64,000 nt of DNA, from NCBI RefSeq assembly GCF_005508865.1, contig NZ_SCOM01000003.1:558001-622000 (forward strand). Reading direction: 5' to 3'. The notes under the pieces were generated by a model, which was not told the DNA's origin, ran no database searches, and saw only the letters and a list, made by a program, of their open reading frames with translations. Shown in pieces: positions 12,843-24,933 of the stretch; the stretch's first letter is position 1, and the number at the start of each line of letters is the position of its first letter. This DNA is from Pseudomonas sp. F(2018) (GTDB taxonomy: Bacteria > Pseudomonadota > Gammaproteobacteria > Pseudomonadales > Pseudomonadaceae). A program made the translations under genes and the position numbers.

Positions 12843-13703
12843 ATGGCAGGCGCAAAAGAGATTCGCAGCAAGATTGCGAGCATCAAAAGCACGCAGAAGA
12901 TCACCAGCGCCATGGAAAAGGTGGCGACCAGCAAAATGCGCAGAGCTCAACAGCGCATGGCGTCTAGTCGTCCCTACGCGGAGCGTATCCGCCAGGTGAT
13001 TGGTCATCTGGCCAACGCCAACCCGGAATATCGTCACCCGTTCATGATCGAGCGTGAAGTCAAGCGCGTCGGTTACGTGGTGGTGAGTTCGGACCGTGGT
13101 CTGTGCGGTGGTCTGAATACCAACCTGTTCAAGGCTCTGGTCAAGGACATGGCGAGCAATCGCGAGCAAGGCGTAGAGGTTGATCTCTGCGTGATTGGCA
13201 GCAAGGGTGCGGCGTTCTTCCGCAACTTTGGTGGCAATGTCGTTGCTGCGATCAGCCACCTGGGCGAAGAACCGTCGATCAACGATCTGATCGGTTCCGT
13301 CAAGGTCATGCTCGATGCTTACCTCGAAGGTCGCATCGATCGTCTGTCCGTGGTCTCGAACAAGTTCGTCAATACCATGACGCAAAAGCCGACAGTGGAG
13401 CAGCTCGTTCCCCTGGTGGCGACTCCGGATGAAGGTCTCAAGCACCACTGGGACTACCTGTACGAACCCGACGCCAAACAGCTGCTCGACGGCCTGATGG
13501 TGCGCTACGTGGAATCGCAGGTGTACCAGGCAGTGGTTGAGAACAACGCGGCTGAACAAGCGGCCCGGATGATCGCGATGAAGAACGCCACCGACAACGC
13601 TGGCGATCTGATCAAAGACCTGCAGCTGATTTACAACAAGGCGCGTCAGGCAGCGATCACCCAGGAAATTTCGGAAATCGTCGGCGGCGCTGCCGCGGTT
13701 TAA
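12843..13703 (+). CDS. atpG: F1Fo ATP synthase subunit gamma
   Basis: A 286-residue central rotor shaft. The N-terminal helix [20 protein letters not shown] and the C-terminal helix ending [19 protein letters not shown] form the coiled coil that turns within the alpha3beta3 ring. It begins 50 bases after atpA and precedes atpD by 30 bases. Confidence 0.98.
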   Translation: MAGAKEIRSKIASIKSTQKITSAMEKVATSKMRRAQQRMASSRPYAERIRQVIGHLANANPEYRHPFMIEREVKRVGYVVVSSDRGLCGGLNTNLFKALVKDMASNREQGVEVDLCVIGSKGAAFFRNFGGNVVAAISHLGEEPSINDLIGSVKVMLDAYLEGRIDRLSVVSNKFVNTMTQKPTVEQLVPLVATPDEGLKHHWDYLYEPDAKQLLDGLMVRYVESQVYQAVVENNAAEQAARMIAMKNATDNAGDLIKDLQLIYNKARQAAITQEISEIVGGAAAV

Positions 13704-15110
<1,407 letters not shown>

Positions 15111-15151
15111 TCCCCTGTGCGCCCGGCAACGGGCGCTCGTGAGGCAAGCGT

Positions 15152-15571
15152 ATGGCCATTACTGTCCATTGCGACATCGTCAGTGCCGAAGCGGAGATCT
15201 TCTCCGGTCTGGTCGAGATGGTGATCGCGCACGGCAACCTGGGCGATCTCGGTATCGCTCCGGGCCACGCCCCGCTGATCACCGACCTGAAGCCGGGCCC
15301 AATTCGCCTGGTCAAGCAGGGCGGCGAGCATGAGGTGTTCTACATCTCTGGTGGTTTCCTCGAAGTGCAGCCGAACATGGTGAAGGTCCTGGCCGACACC
15401 GTGACTCGCGCTGGCGACATCGACGAAGCTGCTGCCCAGGAGGCCCTCAAGGCCGCCGAGAAGGCGCTCAACGAGAAAGGCTCGGAATTCGACTACGGTT
15501 CCGCCGCCGCTCACCTGGCCGAAGTGGCAGCTCAGCTGCGCACCGTGCAACAGCTGCGCAAGAAGTTCTGA
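15152..15571 (+). CDS. atpC: F1Fo ATP synthase subunit epsilon
   Basis: A 139-residue rotor subunit that regulates ATP hydrolysis. The N-terminal beta-sandwich begins [16 protein letters not shown] and contains [14 protein letters not shown]. The C-terminal helical hairpin (residues about 88-139) is the inhibitory part. Last gene of the operon, followed by a strong intrinsic terminator. Confidence 0.98.
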   Translation: MAITVHCDIVSAEAEIFSGLVEMVIAHGNLGDLGIAPGHAPLITDLKPGPIRLVKQGGEHEVFYISGGFLEVQPNMVKVLADTVTRAGDIDEAAAQEALKAAEKALNEKGSEFDYGSAAAHLAEVAAQLRTVQQLRKKF

Positions 15572-15603
15572 GGCTCGTCCTCCGTCTTCAGCGTTAGCGA
15601 GTA

Positions 15604-15634
15604 AAAGGGTAGCCTTGGCTACCCTTTTTCTTTT
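15604..15634 (+). terminator. Intrinsic terminator of the atp operon
   Basis: A perfect 11-bp stem, AAAGGGTAGCC (15604-15614) with GGCTACCCTTT (15617-15627), has a 2-base TT gap (loop effectively slightly larger) and runs into a T-rich tract. Confidence 0.9.
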
Positions 15635-15643
15635 CTGCCGTTT

Positions 15644-15652
15644 TTATCCACA
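15644..15652 (+). other. Perfect DnaA box between atpC and glmU
   Basis: The exact 9-mer TTATCCACA lies in the short spacer after the atp terminator and about 40 bases before the glmU start, so bound DnaA could affect glmU transcription. Confidence 0.5.
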
Positions 15653-15688
15653 GGTGCTCCTGCGCCTGTGCCCGTTCAGGATTCCGCC

Positions 15689-17053
15689 ATGTCCCTCGAT
15701 ATCGTCATCCTCGCCGCCGGCCAGGGCACCCGCATGCGCTCGGCCCTGCCCAAGGTCCTGCATCCGGTCGCCGGCAAGCCCATGCTCGGCCATGTCATCG
15801 ACACCGCTCGCGCGCTCGCGCCGCGCAAGATCCACGTGGTGATCGGCCACGGCGCCGAATTGGTCCGCGAGCGCCTGGCGGCCGACGATATCCACTTCGT
15901 GCTGCAGGCCGAACAGCTGGGCACCGGTCACGCCGTGGCCCAGGCGCTGCCGGCGCTGGAAGCGGACAAGGTGCTGATCCTCTACGGCGATGTGCCGCTG
16001 ACCCGGGTAGAGACCCTGACCCGCCTGCTTGAGCAGGCCAATGAATCCCAGCTGGGACTGCTGACCGTCAACCTGGCCGATCCCACCGGCTATGGCCGCA
16101 TCGTGCGTAACGCCAACGGCGTGGTGCAGGCGATCGTCGAGCACAAGGATGCCAGCGAGGCGCAGCGCGCCATTCGCGAAGGCAATACCGGCATCCTCGC
16201 CGTACCGGGCAAGCGTCTGGGCGATTGGCTGAGCCGGCTATCCAACAGCAATGCTCAGGGCGAGTACTACCTCACCGACGTGATCGCCATGGCGGTGGCC
16301 GACGGCCTGGTGGTGGCCACCGAGACCGCTCAGGACGAGATGGAAGTGCTCGGCGCCAACGACCGCATCCAGCTGTCGCAGCTCGAATGTCACTACCAGC
16401 AGCGCATGGCCCGCCAGCTGATGGCACAGGGCGTGACCCTGTTCGACCCGCATCGTTTCGACGTGCGTGGCGAGGTGAGCATGGGTCGCGACGTCACCAT
16501 CGACATCAACGTGATCCTCGAAGGCCGCGTGGTGATCGAGGACGATGTGCAGATCGGCCCGAACTGCGTGATCAAGGATTCCATCCTGCGCCGCGGCGCC
16601 ATCGTCAAAGCCAACAGCCACCTGGAAGGTGCCGAAATGGGCGAGGGCGCCGACTGCGGTCCGTTTGCCCGCCTGCGTCCCGGCGCCAAGCTGGGCGCCA
16701 AGGCCCATGTCGGCAACTTCGTCGAGCTGAAGAACGCCGTGCTGGGCGAGGGCGCCAAGGCCGGTCACCTGAGCTACCTGGGCGACGCCGAGATCGGTGC
16801 GCGCAGCAACATCGGTGCCGGCACCATCACCTGCAACTACGACGGTGCCAACAAGCACAAGACGGTGATGGGCGAGGACGTGTTTATCGGCTCAAATAGC
16901 TCGTTGGTAGCCCCGGTCACCCTGGGCAATGGCGCCACCACCGGCGCCGGTTCCACGGTGACCCAGGACGTACCGGCCGCCACCCTGGCCGTGGGCCGCG
17001 CCAAGCAGCGCAACATCGAAGGCTGGAAGCGCCCGCAGAAGACGCCGAAGTAG
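15689..17053 (+). CDS. glmU: Bifunctional UDP-N-acetylglucosamine pyrophosphorylase / glucosamine-1-phosphate N-acetyltransferase
   Basis: A 454-residue cytoplasmic enzyme making UDP-GlcNAc for peptidoglycan and LPS. The N-terminal nucleotidyltransferase has [20 protein letters not shown] (residues about 7-26). The C-terminal left-handed beta-helix of hexapeptide repeats (about 250-440) carries the acetyltransferase, with [10 protein letters not shown] near the active site. The ATG at 15689 gives the usual family N-terminus, and the in-frame ATG at 15668 adds an unconserved stretch. It supplies the same pathway as glmS downstream. Confidence 0.98.
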   Translation: MSLDIVILAAGQGTRMRSALPKVLHPVAGKPMLGHVIDTARALAPRKIHVVIGHGAELVRERLAADDIHFVLQAEQLGTGHAVAQALPALEADKVLILYGDVPLTRVETLTRLLEQANESQLGLLTVNLADPTGYGRIVRNANGVVQAIVEHKDASEAQRAIREGNTGILAVPGKRLGDWLSRLSNSNAQGEYYLTDVIAMAVADGLVVATETAQDEMEVLGANDRIQLSQLECHYQQRMARQLMAQGVTLFDPHRFDVRGEVSMGRDVTIDINVILEGRVVIEDDVQIGPNCVIKDSILRRGAIVKANSHLEGAEMGEGADCGPFARLRPGAKLGAKAHVGNFVELKNAVLGEGAKAGHLSYLGDAEIGARSNIGAGTITCNYDGANKHKTVMGEDVFIGSNSSLVAPVTLGNGATTGAGSTVTQDVPAATLAVGRAKQRNIEGWKRPQKTPK

Positions 17054-17070
17054 TCGGCTGCGAGCAAGCA

Positions 17071-17096
17071 AAAAGGCGGCCTTGGCCGCCTTTTGT
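17071..17096 (+). terminator. Intrinsic terminator after glmU
   Basis: A perfect 11-bp stem, AAAAGGCGGCC (17071-17081) with GGCCGCCTTTT (17084-17094), separated by TT. The symmetric A/T flanks make it potentially bidirectional. Confidence 0.9.
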
Positions 17097-17149
17097 GCAT
17101 TCGGAGCTTGACCAAAAGCTTTCATTAGGTTTTGATTCGCGCACCTATC

Positions 17150-17162
17150 TTTCGAATCGAAA
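17150..17162 (+). promoter_or_regulatory. Palindromic operator candidate upstream of glmR
   Basis: TTTCGAATCGAAA is a perfect inverted repeat around a central A, ending 5 bases before the glmR ATG. A related half (TTTTGATTCG, 17130-17139) lies just upstream. DeoR-family regulators often bind TTTCG/CGAAA-type repeats, so autoregulation is likely. Confidence 0.55.
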
Positions 17163-17167
17163 CTTAA

Positions 17168-17935
17168 ATGTCGAAACGCAACACGCCCCAGCGCCGCCAC
17201 GCGATTCTCGCCTTGCTCAACGAGCAGGGTGAGGTGGTCGTGGATGCCCTGGCGCAGCATTTCTCCACCTCCGAAGTTACGATTCGAAAGGATCTGGCCG
17301 AGCTAGAGAAGAACGGTCTGCTGCTGCGTCGCTACGGCGGCGCCGTGCCCATGCCGCAGGAGCTGATCGGCGAGCCGGCGCAGCCCATCTCCCGTCACAA
17401 GCAGGCCATCGCCGGCGCAGCGGTCGGCCTGATCCGCGAGCACGCGCGCATCATCATCGACAGTGGCAGCACCACGGCGGCGATGATTCCGCAGCTCAGC
17501 CACAAGCCCGGCCTGGTGGTGATGACCAATTCGCTGAACGTGGCCAACGCCCTGCGCGACATCGAGCACGAGCCGGTGCTGCTGATGACCGGCGGCACCT
17601 GGGATCCGCACTCGGAATCCTTCCAGGGCCAGGTCGCCGAGCAGGTACTGCGTTCCTACGACTTCGACCAGCTGTTCATCGGTGCCGACGGCATCGACCT
17701 GGCGCGTGGCACTACCACCTTCAACGAGCTGCTGGGCCTGTCCCGGGTCATGGCCGAGGTGGCCCGTGAGGTCATCGTCATGGTCGAGAGCGACAAGGTC
17801 GGCCGCCGTATTCCCAACCTGGAGCTGCCCTGGAGCAGCCTCCATACCCTGATCACCGACGACCGCCTGGATAGCCAGGTGGCTGAACAGATACGCGCGC
17901 GTGGGGTCCAGCTGATCCTCGCCGCCGCTTCCTGA
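17168..17935 (+). CDS. glmR: DeoR-family transcriptional regulator (GlmR-like)
   Basis: A 255-residue DeoR/GlpR-type repressor. An N-terminal HTH ([20 protein letters not shown], about residues 24-43) is followed by the family hinge [10 protein letters not shown] and a C-terminal sugar-phosphate-sensing (RpiA-like) domain with DSGSTTAAM. It is located between glmU and glmS, as in other pseudomonads where the locus is called glmR, so it probably controls amino-sugar genes in response to a phosphosugar. The effector is not known from the sequence. It ends 11 bases before glmS, so both are likely co-transcribed. Confidence 0.88.
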   Translation: MSKRNTPQRRHAILALLNEQGEVVVDALAQHFSTSEVTIRKDLAELEKNGLLLRRYGGAVPMPQELIGEPAQPISRHKQAIAGAAVGLIREHARIIIDSGSTTAAMIPQLSHKPGLVVMTNSLNVANALRDIEHEPVLLMTGGTWDPHSESFQGQVAEQVLRSYDFDQLFIGADGIDLARGTTTFNELLGLSRVMAEVAREVIVMVESDKVGRRIPNLELPWSSLHTLITDDRLDSQVAEQIRARGVQLILAAAS

Positions 17936-17946
17936 GGAGAACCCCT

Positions 17947-19794
<1,848 letters not shown>

Positions 19795-19811
19795 GCCGGG
19801 AGCGAAACTAG

Positions 19812-19840
19812 AAAGCGGGCCGATGGCCCGCTTTTTCTTT
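19812..19840. terminator. Bidirectional terminator between glmS and the T6SS module
   Basis: AAAGCGGGCC (19812-19821) and GGCCCGCTTT (19825-19834) form a perfect 10-bp stem with a GAT loop, flanked by A and T runs. It ends the + strand glmS transcript and, 6 bases from the stop of the - strand gene, also the long T6SS transcript. Confidence 0.88.
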
Positions 19841-19845
19841 GTCGA

Positions 19846-20391
19846 TCAAGGCAGCGGAGGGGCTTCGTACTCCAGCATCTCCAGGTCCGCCTTGCCCTGA
19901 TAGGTAACGCGGAATACGTGATCCTCGATGCCCGTATCGGCGATGCTCTCCAGCAGGCTGTAGCCGCCGAACTCGGGGGTTATCTCATACAGCGGTTTAT
20001 CGCTTGCCTCGAACATCCGATAGAAGCGCACCGAGCTGTCGCCCATGCTCATCACCACTTCCCGCTCGCTGTCGGCGACTTCCACCAAAGGGAAGGGGCC
20101 GCCCAACTGGCCGCCGAGTTTGTAGGCATAGGTTGCCGAGCAGGCGGTGCCGCAGCCGAATGTGAGCAGGAAGATGCCGGACTCATGGCTTGCGTGACTT
20201 GGCGGCGATGGAAACTGCAGTACTTGTTCCGAAGTAGCGCCATCAGTCAGCGAGATTTCACAAACGTTTTTTCTGCAATGCGATTCGACCTGCCAAGGGC
20301 TGCCGGGTATACCCAGCAGCTCTGCCTGGCAAATCCCTGCCGCTAGGCTTATTAGAAGAACTACGGCGGCCCGGACTACTGGGGGCATCAA
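19846..20391 (-). CDS. Exported protein of unknown function at the end of the T6SS payload module
   Basis: A 181-residue protein with an N-terminal signal peptide (VVLLISLAAGICQA, cleavage about residue 23) and several cysteines (C in ESHCRKNVCEIS and FGCGTACSATY) that may form periplasmic disulfides. I do not recognise the family. Its start overlaps the end of the Tle1 effector gene by 4 bases (19846-20391 against 20388), so the two are translationally coupled. That position and the periplasmic signal suggest an additional immunity or accessory factor for the phospholipase. It is the last gene of the - strand T6SS unit. Function is inference. Confidence 0.8.
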   Translation of the reverse strand: MMPPVVRAAVVLLISLAAGICQAELLGIPGSPWQVESHCRKNVCEISLTDGATSEQVLQFPSPPSHASHESGIFLLTFGCGTACSATYAYKLGGQLGGPFPLVEVADSEREVVMSMGDSSVRFYRMFEASDKPLYEITPEFGGYSLLESIADTGIEDHVFRVTYQGKADLEMLEYEAPPLP

Positions 20392-23078
20392 CCAATCCCT
20401 AGTTTGTCGCCAACCATATCACCAGCCATATCGAGCCAATCTGGCGACTTGGTATTGCCGGGTGGCTCCGTGTCACCCAACTGCCCCGCGAGCATATCGA
20501 CCAGCCCCATCGGGTTGCCTTCCTTGGCATCGGCCACCGCCTTGGCTGCTTGAGCAGCCTGGAAGATCTTCTTCAGCTCGGGCGTGGTTGCGGTCTGTTC
20601 GGTCAGCTCGATGGGTGCGGGTAGGCTGTCTACCAGCCTGTTCAGGCTGCCAGTGTCCTTGCTAAAGGTACGCACTGCTTCCAGACCGGCCTGCATGGGC
20701 AAAGCCAGACCGGTCTGCGGGTCGAAGGCGCTGATCTCGGGGAAGCCGACCTTGCCGCGCAGCACCGGGATAGCCAGCGAAGGCAGATTCAGTCCAAGCA
20801 GGTAGCGTGGGTCGCGACGCTTGATGCTGAGGCCGATGCTGGCTAGGGCAATACCGACTCCGACCACACGACCGGTCTTGGCCAGCAGCGAGAGGCGTTT
20901 GTTGGACTCATTGTCGAAGTGCACCAGGCGATAGCGGAAGTAGTCGGTGAAGGGTTCGCGCTCTGCGATAAAAGATGAGTTCATGAACCAGGCCCGTGAG
21001 TCGTGTACATGGTCATCGAACAGCTTCACCAGATCCTCTTTTCCCGGTGCGATCTGATTCCCCTGGGTGAAGAGCCTGCGGTATTCCAAGGTGCCCTGAT
21101 CCCAGATTTCCTTGTATTCCTCCGCTTCGTCTTCCTCGTTGATTAGGTAGACGAGGCCGCCGAGGGCGATATTGATAATGCCGCCGACCGAGAGGGTGTC
21201 TTCGCCCATTTCCCAGGATTTCTCGTAGTCGCGGCGGAACTCGTCGGCGGCGCGGCGTAGCTGGCGCCTGTCCAAGGTCGGTTCGTAGGTCTTGTTGGTG
21301 TTGAGGCCTTCATACTTCTCCGGGCCGACCAGCTTGAAGTCTTCCTCGAAGCAGAAGCGTTTGCCCGGGCTGCCCACCTCCCAGGATTCGCCGGTCGAGT
21401 AACCTTGGCAGTCTCCGGCGCCGACAGTTCTGCCGGCCGCTATACGATCGGCACAGCTGACCTCAACGATACCTTCGCGTTTACGCGCCATCTCCGCATG
21501 TCTGTGAGCATGGAGGCGACGCTTGGCGTCCCATATTTCCTGGGTCTCGTCGCCCGTCTGGATGGCTCCATAGAAACTGGTCTTCCCCACACCACCTGCA
21601 TAACGATCAATCCGCCAGCCGGTAATCAGGGCCGTTTCGCGCTCCACCACGTCTTCGAGTGGCCCTGGCTTGGCATTGGATTGCCAGGCGTTAAAGCGGC
21701 GAGTAACCAATTCGCTCAGGCTAAATTCCAAGAGTGATTCATCACTCATCTTTCGCCAGTCTTCGCATTTTGCAGAAAGTATCGGAGGAACTTGTAACGG
21801 AGCTCCCGAAGCAAATGCCTCGCGATACATGTGATGCAGCGGCAATTGCGACATCAGCTCGCCTTGCCCCCCCATGGCCTTGCCTTGGTCGCCGGGGGGA
21901 TAGCCGCCGCCGACATCAGAGTGCATGCCGGGATAGACATATTCGACGGTGTCGGCCCGATAGCTAGATTTCTCGTCCAGCGAGCCATCGGCCAGGCGGG
22001 CACGGCGACGAATCGAGTCCAAGGGAAAGCTGGCACGCTGCTCATGAGCGGAAACCAGATGCACGCAGCGCTTGAGGAAGCCGCAATCCTCGGGCAAAGC
22101 AGTTGGCATGCAACTCTGTGCAGCGCGTTCATCTGGCAGGCGCATGGTGCCGTCGGCCCAGTCCATATGTCCGGCGGCAAAGGGCGCACTGTCGGCGATA
22201 CCTACCGCCGCCACGGTATCGAACAGCCCGAGAAACTCGATGGAGATGGGGAGGCCGGCAAAGCGGTACTGTTCTCCGTTCTCCGTCGAGCTGCGGGTCA
22301 GATCCGCCAGCCAATTGGCGAAAGTGCGCGCCTCGGCAGCGCCACGGGAGAAGCCGTAGACGTAGAGGCGCAGGGCCAGGATTTCCGGTTTCTGCTGTTG
22401 CTGTCGGCGTTGCTCCAGCAACTGGGTCAGCTTGTCCAGTTCGGGGATCAGGGTGGCCTTGCGCTTGGCCTCGCCTCTTTCCAGCAAGGTGCCGGTCAGC
22501 ATATGGCCGAACCAGCAGGTGCTCATTTCATTGACCAGCCCATAGGCCTCGTCTTCGAGAAGAGGCTTTTCGGTCAGGGTGCGCCGGAGGGCATCAATTA
22601 GGCGGAGCAGCCCCCAATTGATCCGGTTCTCTCCGCCCCTAGCACCCTTGAGGCCATTGTCATCGGGGATATGCTCCTGGATTTCCTTGAAAACCGTGCC
22701 GACCCCGGGGATGTAGTAACCAAAATAGCCGGACTCGGACGCCTTCTTTTCTCCATGGTCGATGGTGGCGTGATAGAGGCGGGCAATATTGCTGGTGCAG
22801 CGAGGATTGGCGTTCTTGTCACTGGGCTCATGGTTATTGGTACCGTCGAAAAACAGGCTGATATGCAGTGCCTTGGCACAGGGCTCGATGGCTTCCTCAC
22901 CATTGCAGGATGCCTTCTGGATGGCCTGGTTCCAGCAGAGTTTCTCGTCTGCTGTTTGTTTATCCAGATTGGCTTTGACCGCTTGTGCGTCCTGCGGCAG
23001 CCCCGATCGGGTAAAGCGGGGTGCGATAAGCACCTGGCTTGCGGCTGGCGGACGTTCGGTTGTCAGGGTTTTGGACAT
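20388..23078 (-). CDS. tle1: Tle1-type T6SS phospholipase effector (DUF2235)
   Basis: An 896-residue alpha/beta-hydrolase effector expected to hydrolyse membrane phospholipids in target cells after T6SS delivery. The DUF2235 core begins LHISLFFDGTNNHEP (about residue 71). The nucleophile is S244 in GFSRG, the acid is probably D287 in FLGLFDTVA, and the histidine is H386 in GMHSDVGGGY. Spacing matches the Ser-Asp-His triad I recall for P. aeruginosa Tle1 (PA3290). The C-terminal half has hydrophobic stretches (about 640-655 and 755-775) that may help membrane access. No PAAR or other delivery domain is seen, so it probably rides on the adjacent VgrG through the DUF4123 protein. Upstream lie two DUF3304 genes. 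Confidence 0.9.
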   Translation of the reverse strand: MSKTLTTERPPAASQVLIAPRFTRSGLPQDAQAVKANLDKQTADEKLCWNQAIQKASCNGEEAIEPCAKALHISLFFDGTNNHEPSDKNANPRCTSNIARLYHATIDHGEKKASESGYFGYYIPGVGTVFKEIQEHIPDDNGLKGARGGENRINWGLLRLIDALRRTLTEKPLLEDEAYGLVNEMSTCWFGHMLTGTLLERGEAKRKATLIPELDKLTQLLEQRRQQQQKPEILALRLYVYGFSRGAAEARTFANWLADLTRSSTENGEQYRFAGLPISIEFLGLFDTVAAVGIADSAPFAAGHMDWADGTMRLPDERAAQSCMPTALPEDCGFLKRCVHLVSAHEQRASFPLDSIRRRARLADGSLDEKSSYRADTVEYVYPGMHSDVGGGYPPGDQGKAMGGQGELMSQLPLHHMYREAFASGAPLQVPPILSAKCEDWRKMSDESLLEFSLSELVTRRFNAWQSNAKPGPLEDVVERETALITGWRIDRYAGGVGKTSFYGAIQTGDETQEIWDAKRRLHAHRHAEMARKREGIVEVSCADRIAAGRTVGAGDCQGYSTGESWEVGSPGKRFCFEEDFKLVGPEKYEGLNTNKTYEPTLDRRQLRRAADEFRRDYEKSWEMGEDTLSVGGIINIALGGLVYLINEEDEAEEYKEIWDQGTLEYRRLFTQGNQIAPGKEDLVKLFDDHVHDSRAWFMNSSFIAEREPFTDYFRYRLVHFDNESNKRLSLLAKTGRVVGVGIALASIGLSIKRRDPRYLLGLNLPSLAIPVLRGKVGFPEISAFDPQTGLALPMQAGLEAVRTFSKDTGSLNRLVDSLPAPIELTEQTATTPELKKIFQAAQAAKAVADAKEGNPMGLVDMLAGQLGDTEPPGNTKSPDWLDMAGDMVGDKLGIG

Positions 23079-23608
23079 TTCTCAGGCTCCTCCATGTTGA
23101 GCGCATTGATAACGTCGTTGTGGGGGTAGCCTGGGTAGCCCGGAAGCACACCATTGACGGCGACCAGCACCTGATCGCAAGGCAAGAAGTGGACATTCAT
23201 GCTGCCCACGTCCTCATAACGAGGAATCTCGACGGTGACTTGATGGCGGGTGTATTGAGCCCTATGAGCTTCCGCCTGGTTATTCCAAGCTTCCGAAAAC
23301 ATGGGTTGGGGCCAATTTACGGAAGAGAATGGCTCGGGATCCTTTTCCCATTCCACAGTGGCCTTCATACCCGGTTGCCATTGACGAGGCACAGTGGTGC
23401 AGCAAGTGAATTTCCCCCCACCTTGATGAGGTCCCAGATTAGGCCCGCCATCGCCGTTGACCTTGAACCAGTTGATCGCTGCGGAGGTGTGGTTGTAACC
23501 GGTGACCTGGGGATTGAGCAGCTTGGGTGGCTGAGTCTTGCAGCCACTTACCAACAGCAGCGGCAGTACCAACAGGCAATAGCGGGCAATGTTTATGGGC
23601 TGGGACAT
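23063..23608 (-). CDS. tli1: DUF3304 lipoprotein, Tli1-like immunity protein (copy 1)
   Basis: A 181-residue lipoprotein. The signal peptide ends in the lipobox LLVSGC with Cys about residue 23, and the DUF3304-like domain includes VTGYNHTSAAINWF, CCTTVP and VNGVLPG. DUF3304 proteins are Tli1 immunity partners that block Tle1 in the periplasm. It overlaps the tle1 start by 16 bases and is the downstream member of a tandem duplication with the next gene. An 82-bp block is identical between the copies. Confidence 0.85.
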   Translation of the reverse strand: MSQPINIARYCLLVLPLLLVSGCKTQPPKLLNPQVTGYNHTSAAINWFKVNGDGGPNLGPHQGGGKFTCCTTVPRQWQPGMKATVEWEKDPEPFSSVNWPQPMFSEAWNNQAEAHRAQYTRHQVTVEIPRYEDVGSMNVHFLPCDQVLVAVNGVLPGYPGYPHNDVINALNMEEPEKCPKP

Positions 23609-24129
23609 GGTTCCGGCTCCTTCAAATTGAGCGCATTGATAACGTCGTTGTGGGGGTAGCCTGGCTGGCCAGGAAGCGCGCCGTTGACGGCGACCAACAC
23701 CTGATCGCAGGGCAGGAAGTGGACATTCATGCTGCCTACGTCCTCATAGCGAGGAATTTCGACGGTGACGCGATGGCGGGTGTATTGAGCCCTATGAGCT
23801 TCTGCCTGTTTATTCCAGGCTTCCGAAAACATGGGTTGGGGCCAATTTACGGAAGAGAATGGCTCGGGATCCTTTTCCCATTCCACAGTGGCCTTCATAC
23901 GCGGCTGCCATTGGTGGGGCACTGTCGTGCAGCAGACAAAGCTTCCCCCGCCCTCGTGAGGACTAATGTTGCCGCCACCGGAGCCGTTGACGGTGAAGCT
24001 GTTAATGGCGGCGGAGGTATGGTTGTAGCCAGTGACCGAGGGGCTGAGCAGCTTGGGCGGTTGGCTGCTACAGCCGGTGACCAGTAGCGGCAAGAGCAAC
24101 AGGCAGATTGCTCGGTAGAGAGCGCTCAT
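23593..24129 (-). CDS. DUF3304 lipoprotein, Tli1-like immunity protein (copy 2)
   Basis: A 178-residue paralogue of the following gene. The signal peptide ends LLVTGC (lipobox), followed by the same DUF3304-like domain with VTGYNHTSAAINSF and CCTTVPHQWQP. Differences cluster in the mature N-terminal third, while the centre is almost identical. It overlaps copy 1 by 16 bases, the same overlap that copy 1 has with tle1, as expected of duplication of a coupled unit. Either copy may neutralise the resident effector or a related foreign one. Which is the cognate immunity factor cannot be told from sequence. Confidence 0.85.
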   Translation of the reverse strand: MSALYRAICLLLLPLLVTGCSSQPPKLLSPSVTGYNHTSAAINSFTVNGSGGGNISPHEGGGSFVCCTTVPHQWQPRMKATVEWEKDPEPFSSVNWPQPMFSEAWNKQAEAHRAQYTRHRVTVEIPRYEDVGSMNVHFLPCDQVLVAVNGALPGQPGYPHNDVINALNLKEPEPCPSP

Positions 24130-24920
24130 GCCGCCGTACCCTTCGAATGTTGTTGCAACCAGCCTTCGACGAATTGCTCGCGCTGGTCGAGGTTGAGGAT
24201 GTTTTCGCGGCTTGCGGCCTGCTGGGCGTGAACCAGATGGCGCATCAGAGCTTCCTGCTTGTTCAGACCGTAATCACAGGGTTCGACATCCTTGCTGCTG
24301 TAATAGCGCTCGGCCAGGCTCCAGGCCTGCAGCTGTGCGACCTGAGTGCGTTCGAGACGCAGGCTAGGCAGGGGCGATGGGAGTTCCGCGCTGCGCCGTA
24401 GGTGCCCGGCAAGCTGTTGCATCTCACTGTCGCGGTCCCGCCAGTGCCAGGCGATGACCGGTGCATGGAACCAGGCTTGCTGTGGATTCAATGTCTCGCT
24501 CACGGCGATAAACAGACGCGGGTCGTAGTAGCGCAATAGGCCGCTACTCCTGCCATCGTTCCATTCCGCCTGGGTGCAATGGCCCAGGTGAGCTGAGAGC
24601 TCATGAAAATCCCAAGGGCTGGTCAGCGCCAGCAAATGTTGGTTGCTGCGCGATGCATTTGCTAGATCGGTCAGCAGCTGCAGCTGCTGGGTATTGGCGT
24701 GATCGAGACGCAGCAGCCAGGGGCCGCTTTGGGCAATCTGATGCTCGGGAGTGTGCTGCAGAATGGCGGATTGCAGGATGGGTTGTTCCAGCCTGGCAAT
24801 ACGATCGGTCAGGGGAAATTCCAGATTGGTGGTATCCACCAGCAGATCGAGATAAGGCAGTCGCGCCTGGGCCGCGCTGCGCTGCAGTTCACCAAGCCAG
24901 AGAGAAGTAGAGGTGCTCAC
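24126..24920 (-). CDS. DUF4123 domain T6SS effector adaptor/chaperone
   Basis: A 264-residue protein of the DUF4123 (Tap/TEC) type, which loads effectors onto VgrG without being secreted. The N-terminal two thirds carry the family pattern, including GPWLLRLDHAN-like and SPWDFHELSAHLGHCTQ segments and RYYDPRLFIAV. The C-terminal helical part ends HAQQAASRENILNLDQREQF. It lies between vgrG (13-base gap) and the effector/immunity genes and overlaps copy 2 of the immunity gene by 4 bases. This is the gene order expected of a VgrG-adaptor-immunity-effector island. Confidence 0.85.
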   Translation of the reverse strand: MSTSTSLWLGELQRSAAQARLPYLDLLVDTTNLEFPLTDRIARLEQPILQSAILQHTPEHQIAQSGPWLLRLDHANTQQLQLLTDLANASRSNQHLLALTSPWDFHELSAHLGHCTQAEWNDGRSSGLLRYYDPRLFIAVSETLNPQQAWFHAPVIAWHWRDRDSEMQQLAGHLRRSAELPSPLPSLRLERTQVAQLQAWSLAERYYSSKDVEPCDYGLNKQEALMRHLVHAQQAASRENILNLDQREQFVEGWLQQHSKGTAA

Positions 24921-24933
24921 TATTTACTGCTCC

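Noticed and set aside
15828..15843. CCACGTGG in glmU and other CACGTG words (such as near 3180, 18787, 26514, 27633 and 33205) as parS sites.
   Set aside because: Only the central six to eight bases match; the flanking GTT/AAC bases required by ParB are missing.
19795..19845. Tn7 or a Tn7-like island border carrying the T6SS genes.
   Set aside because: No Tn7 end repeats, target duplication or tns genes are visible in the spacer, and the cluster order is the ordinary chromosomal H2 type.
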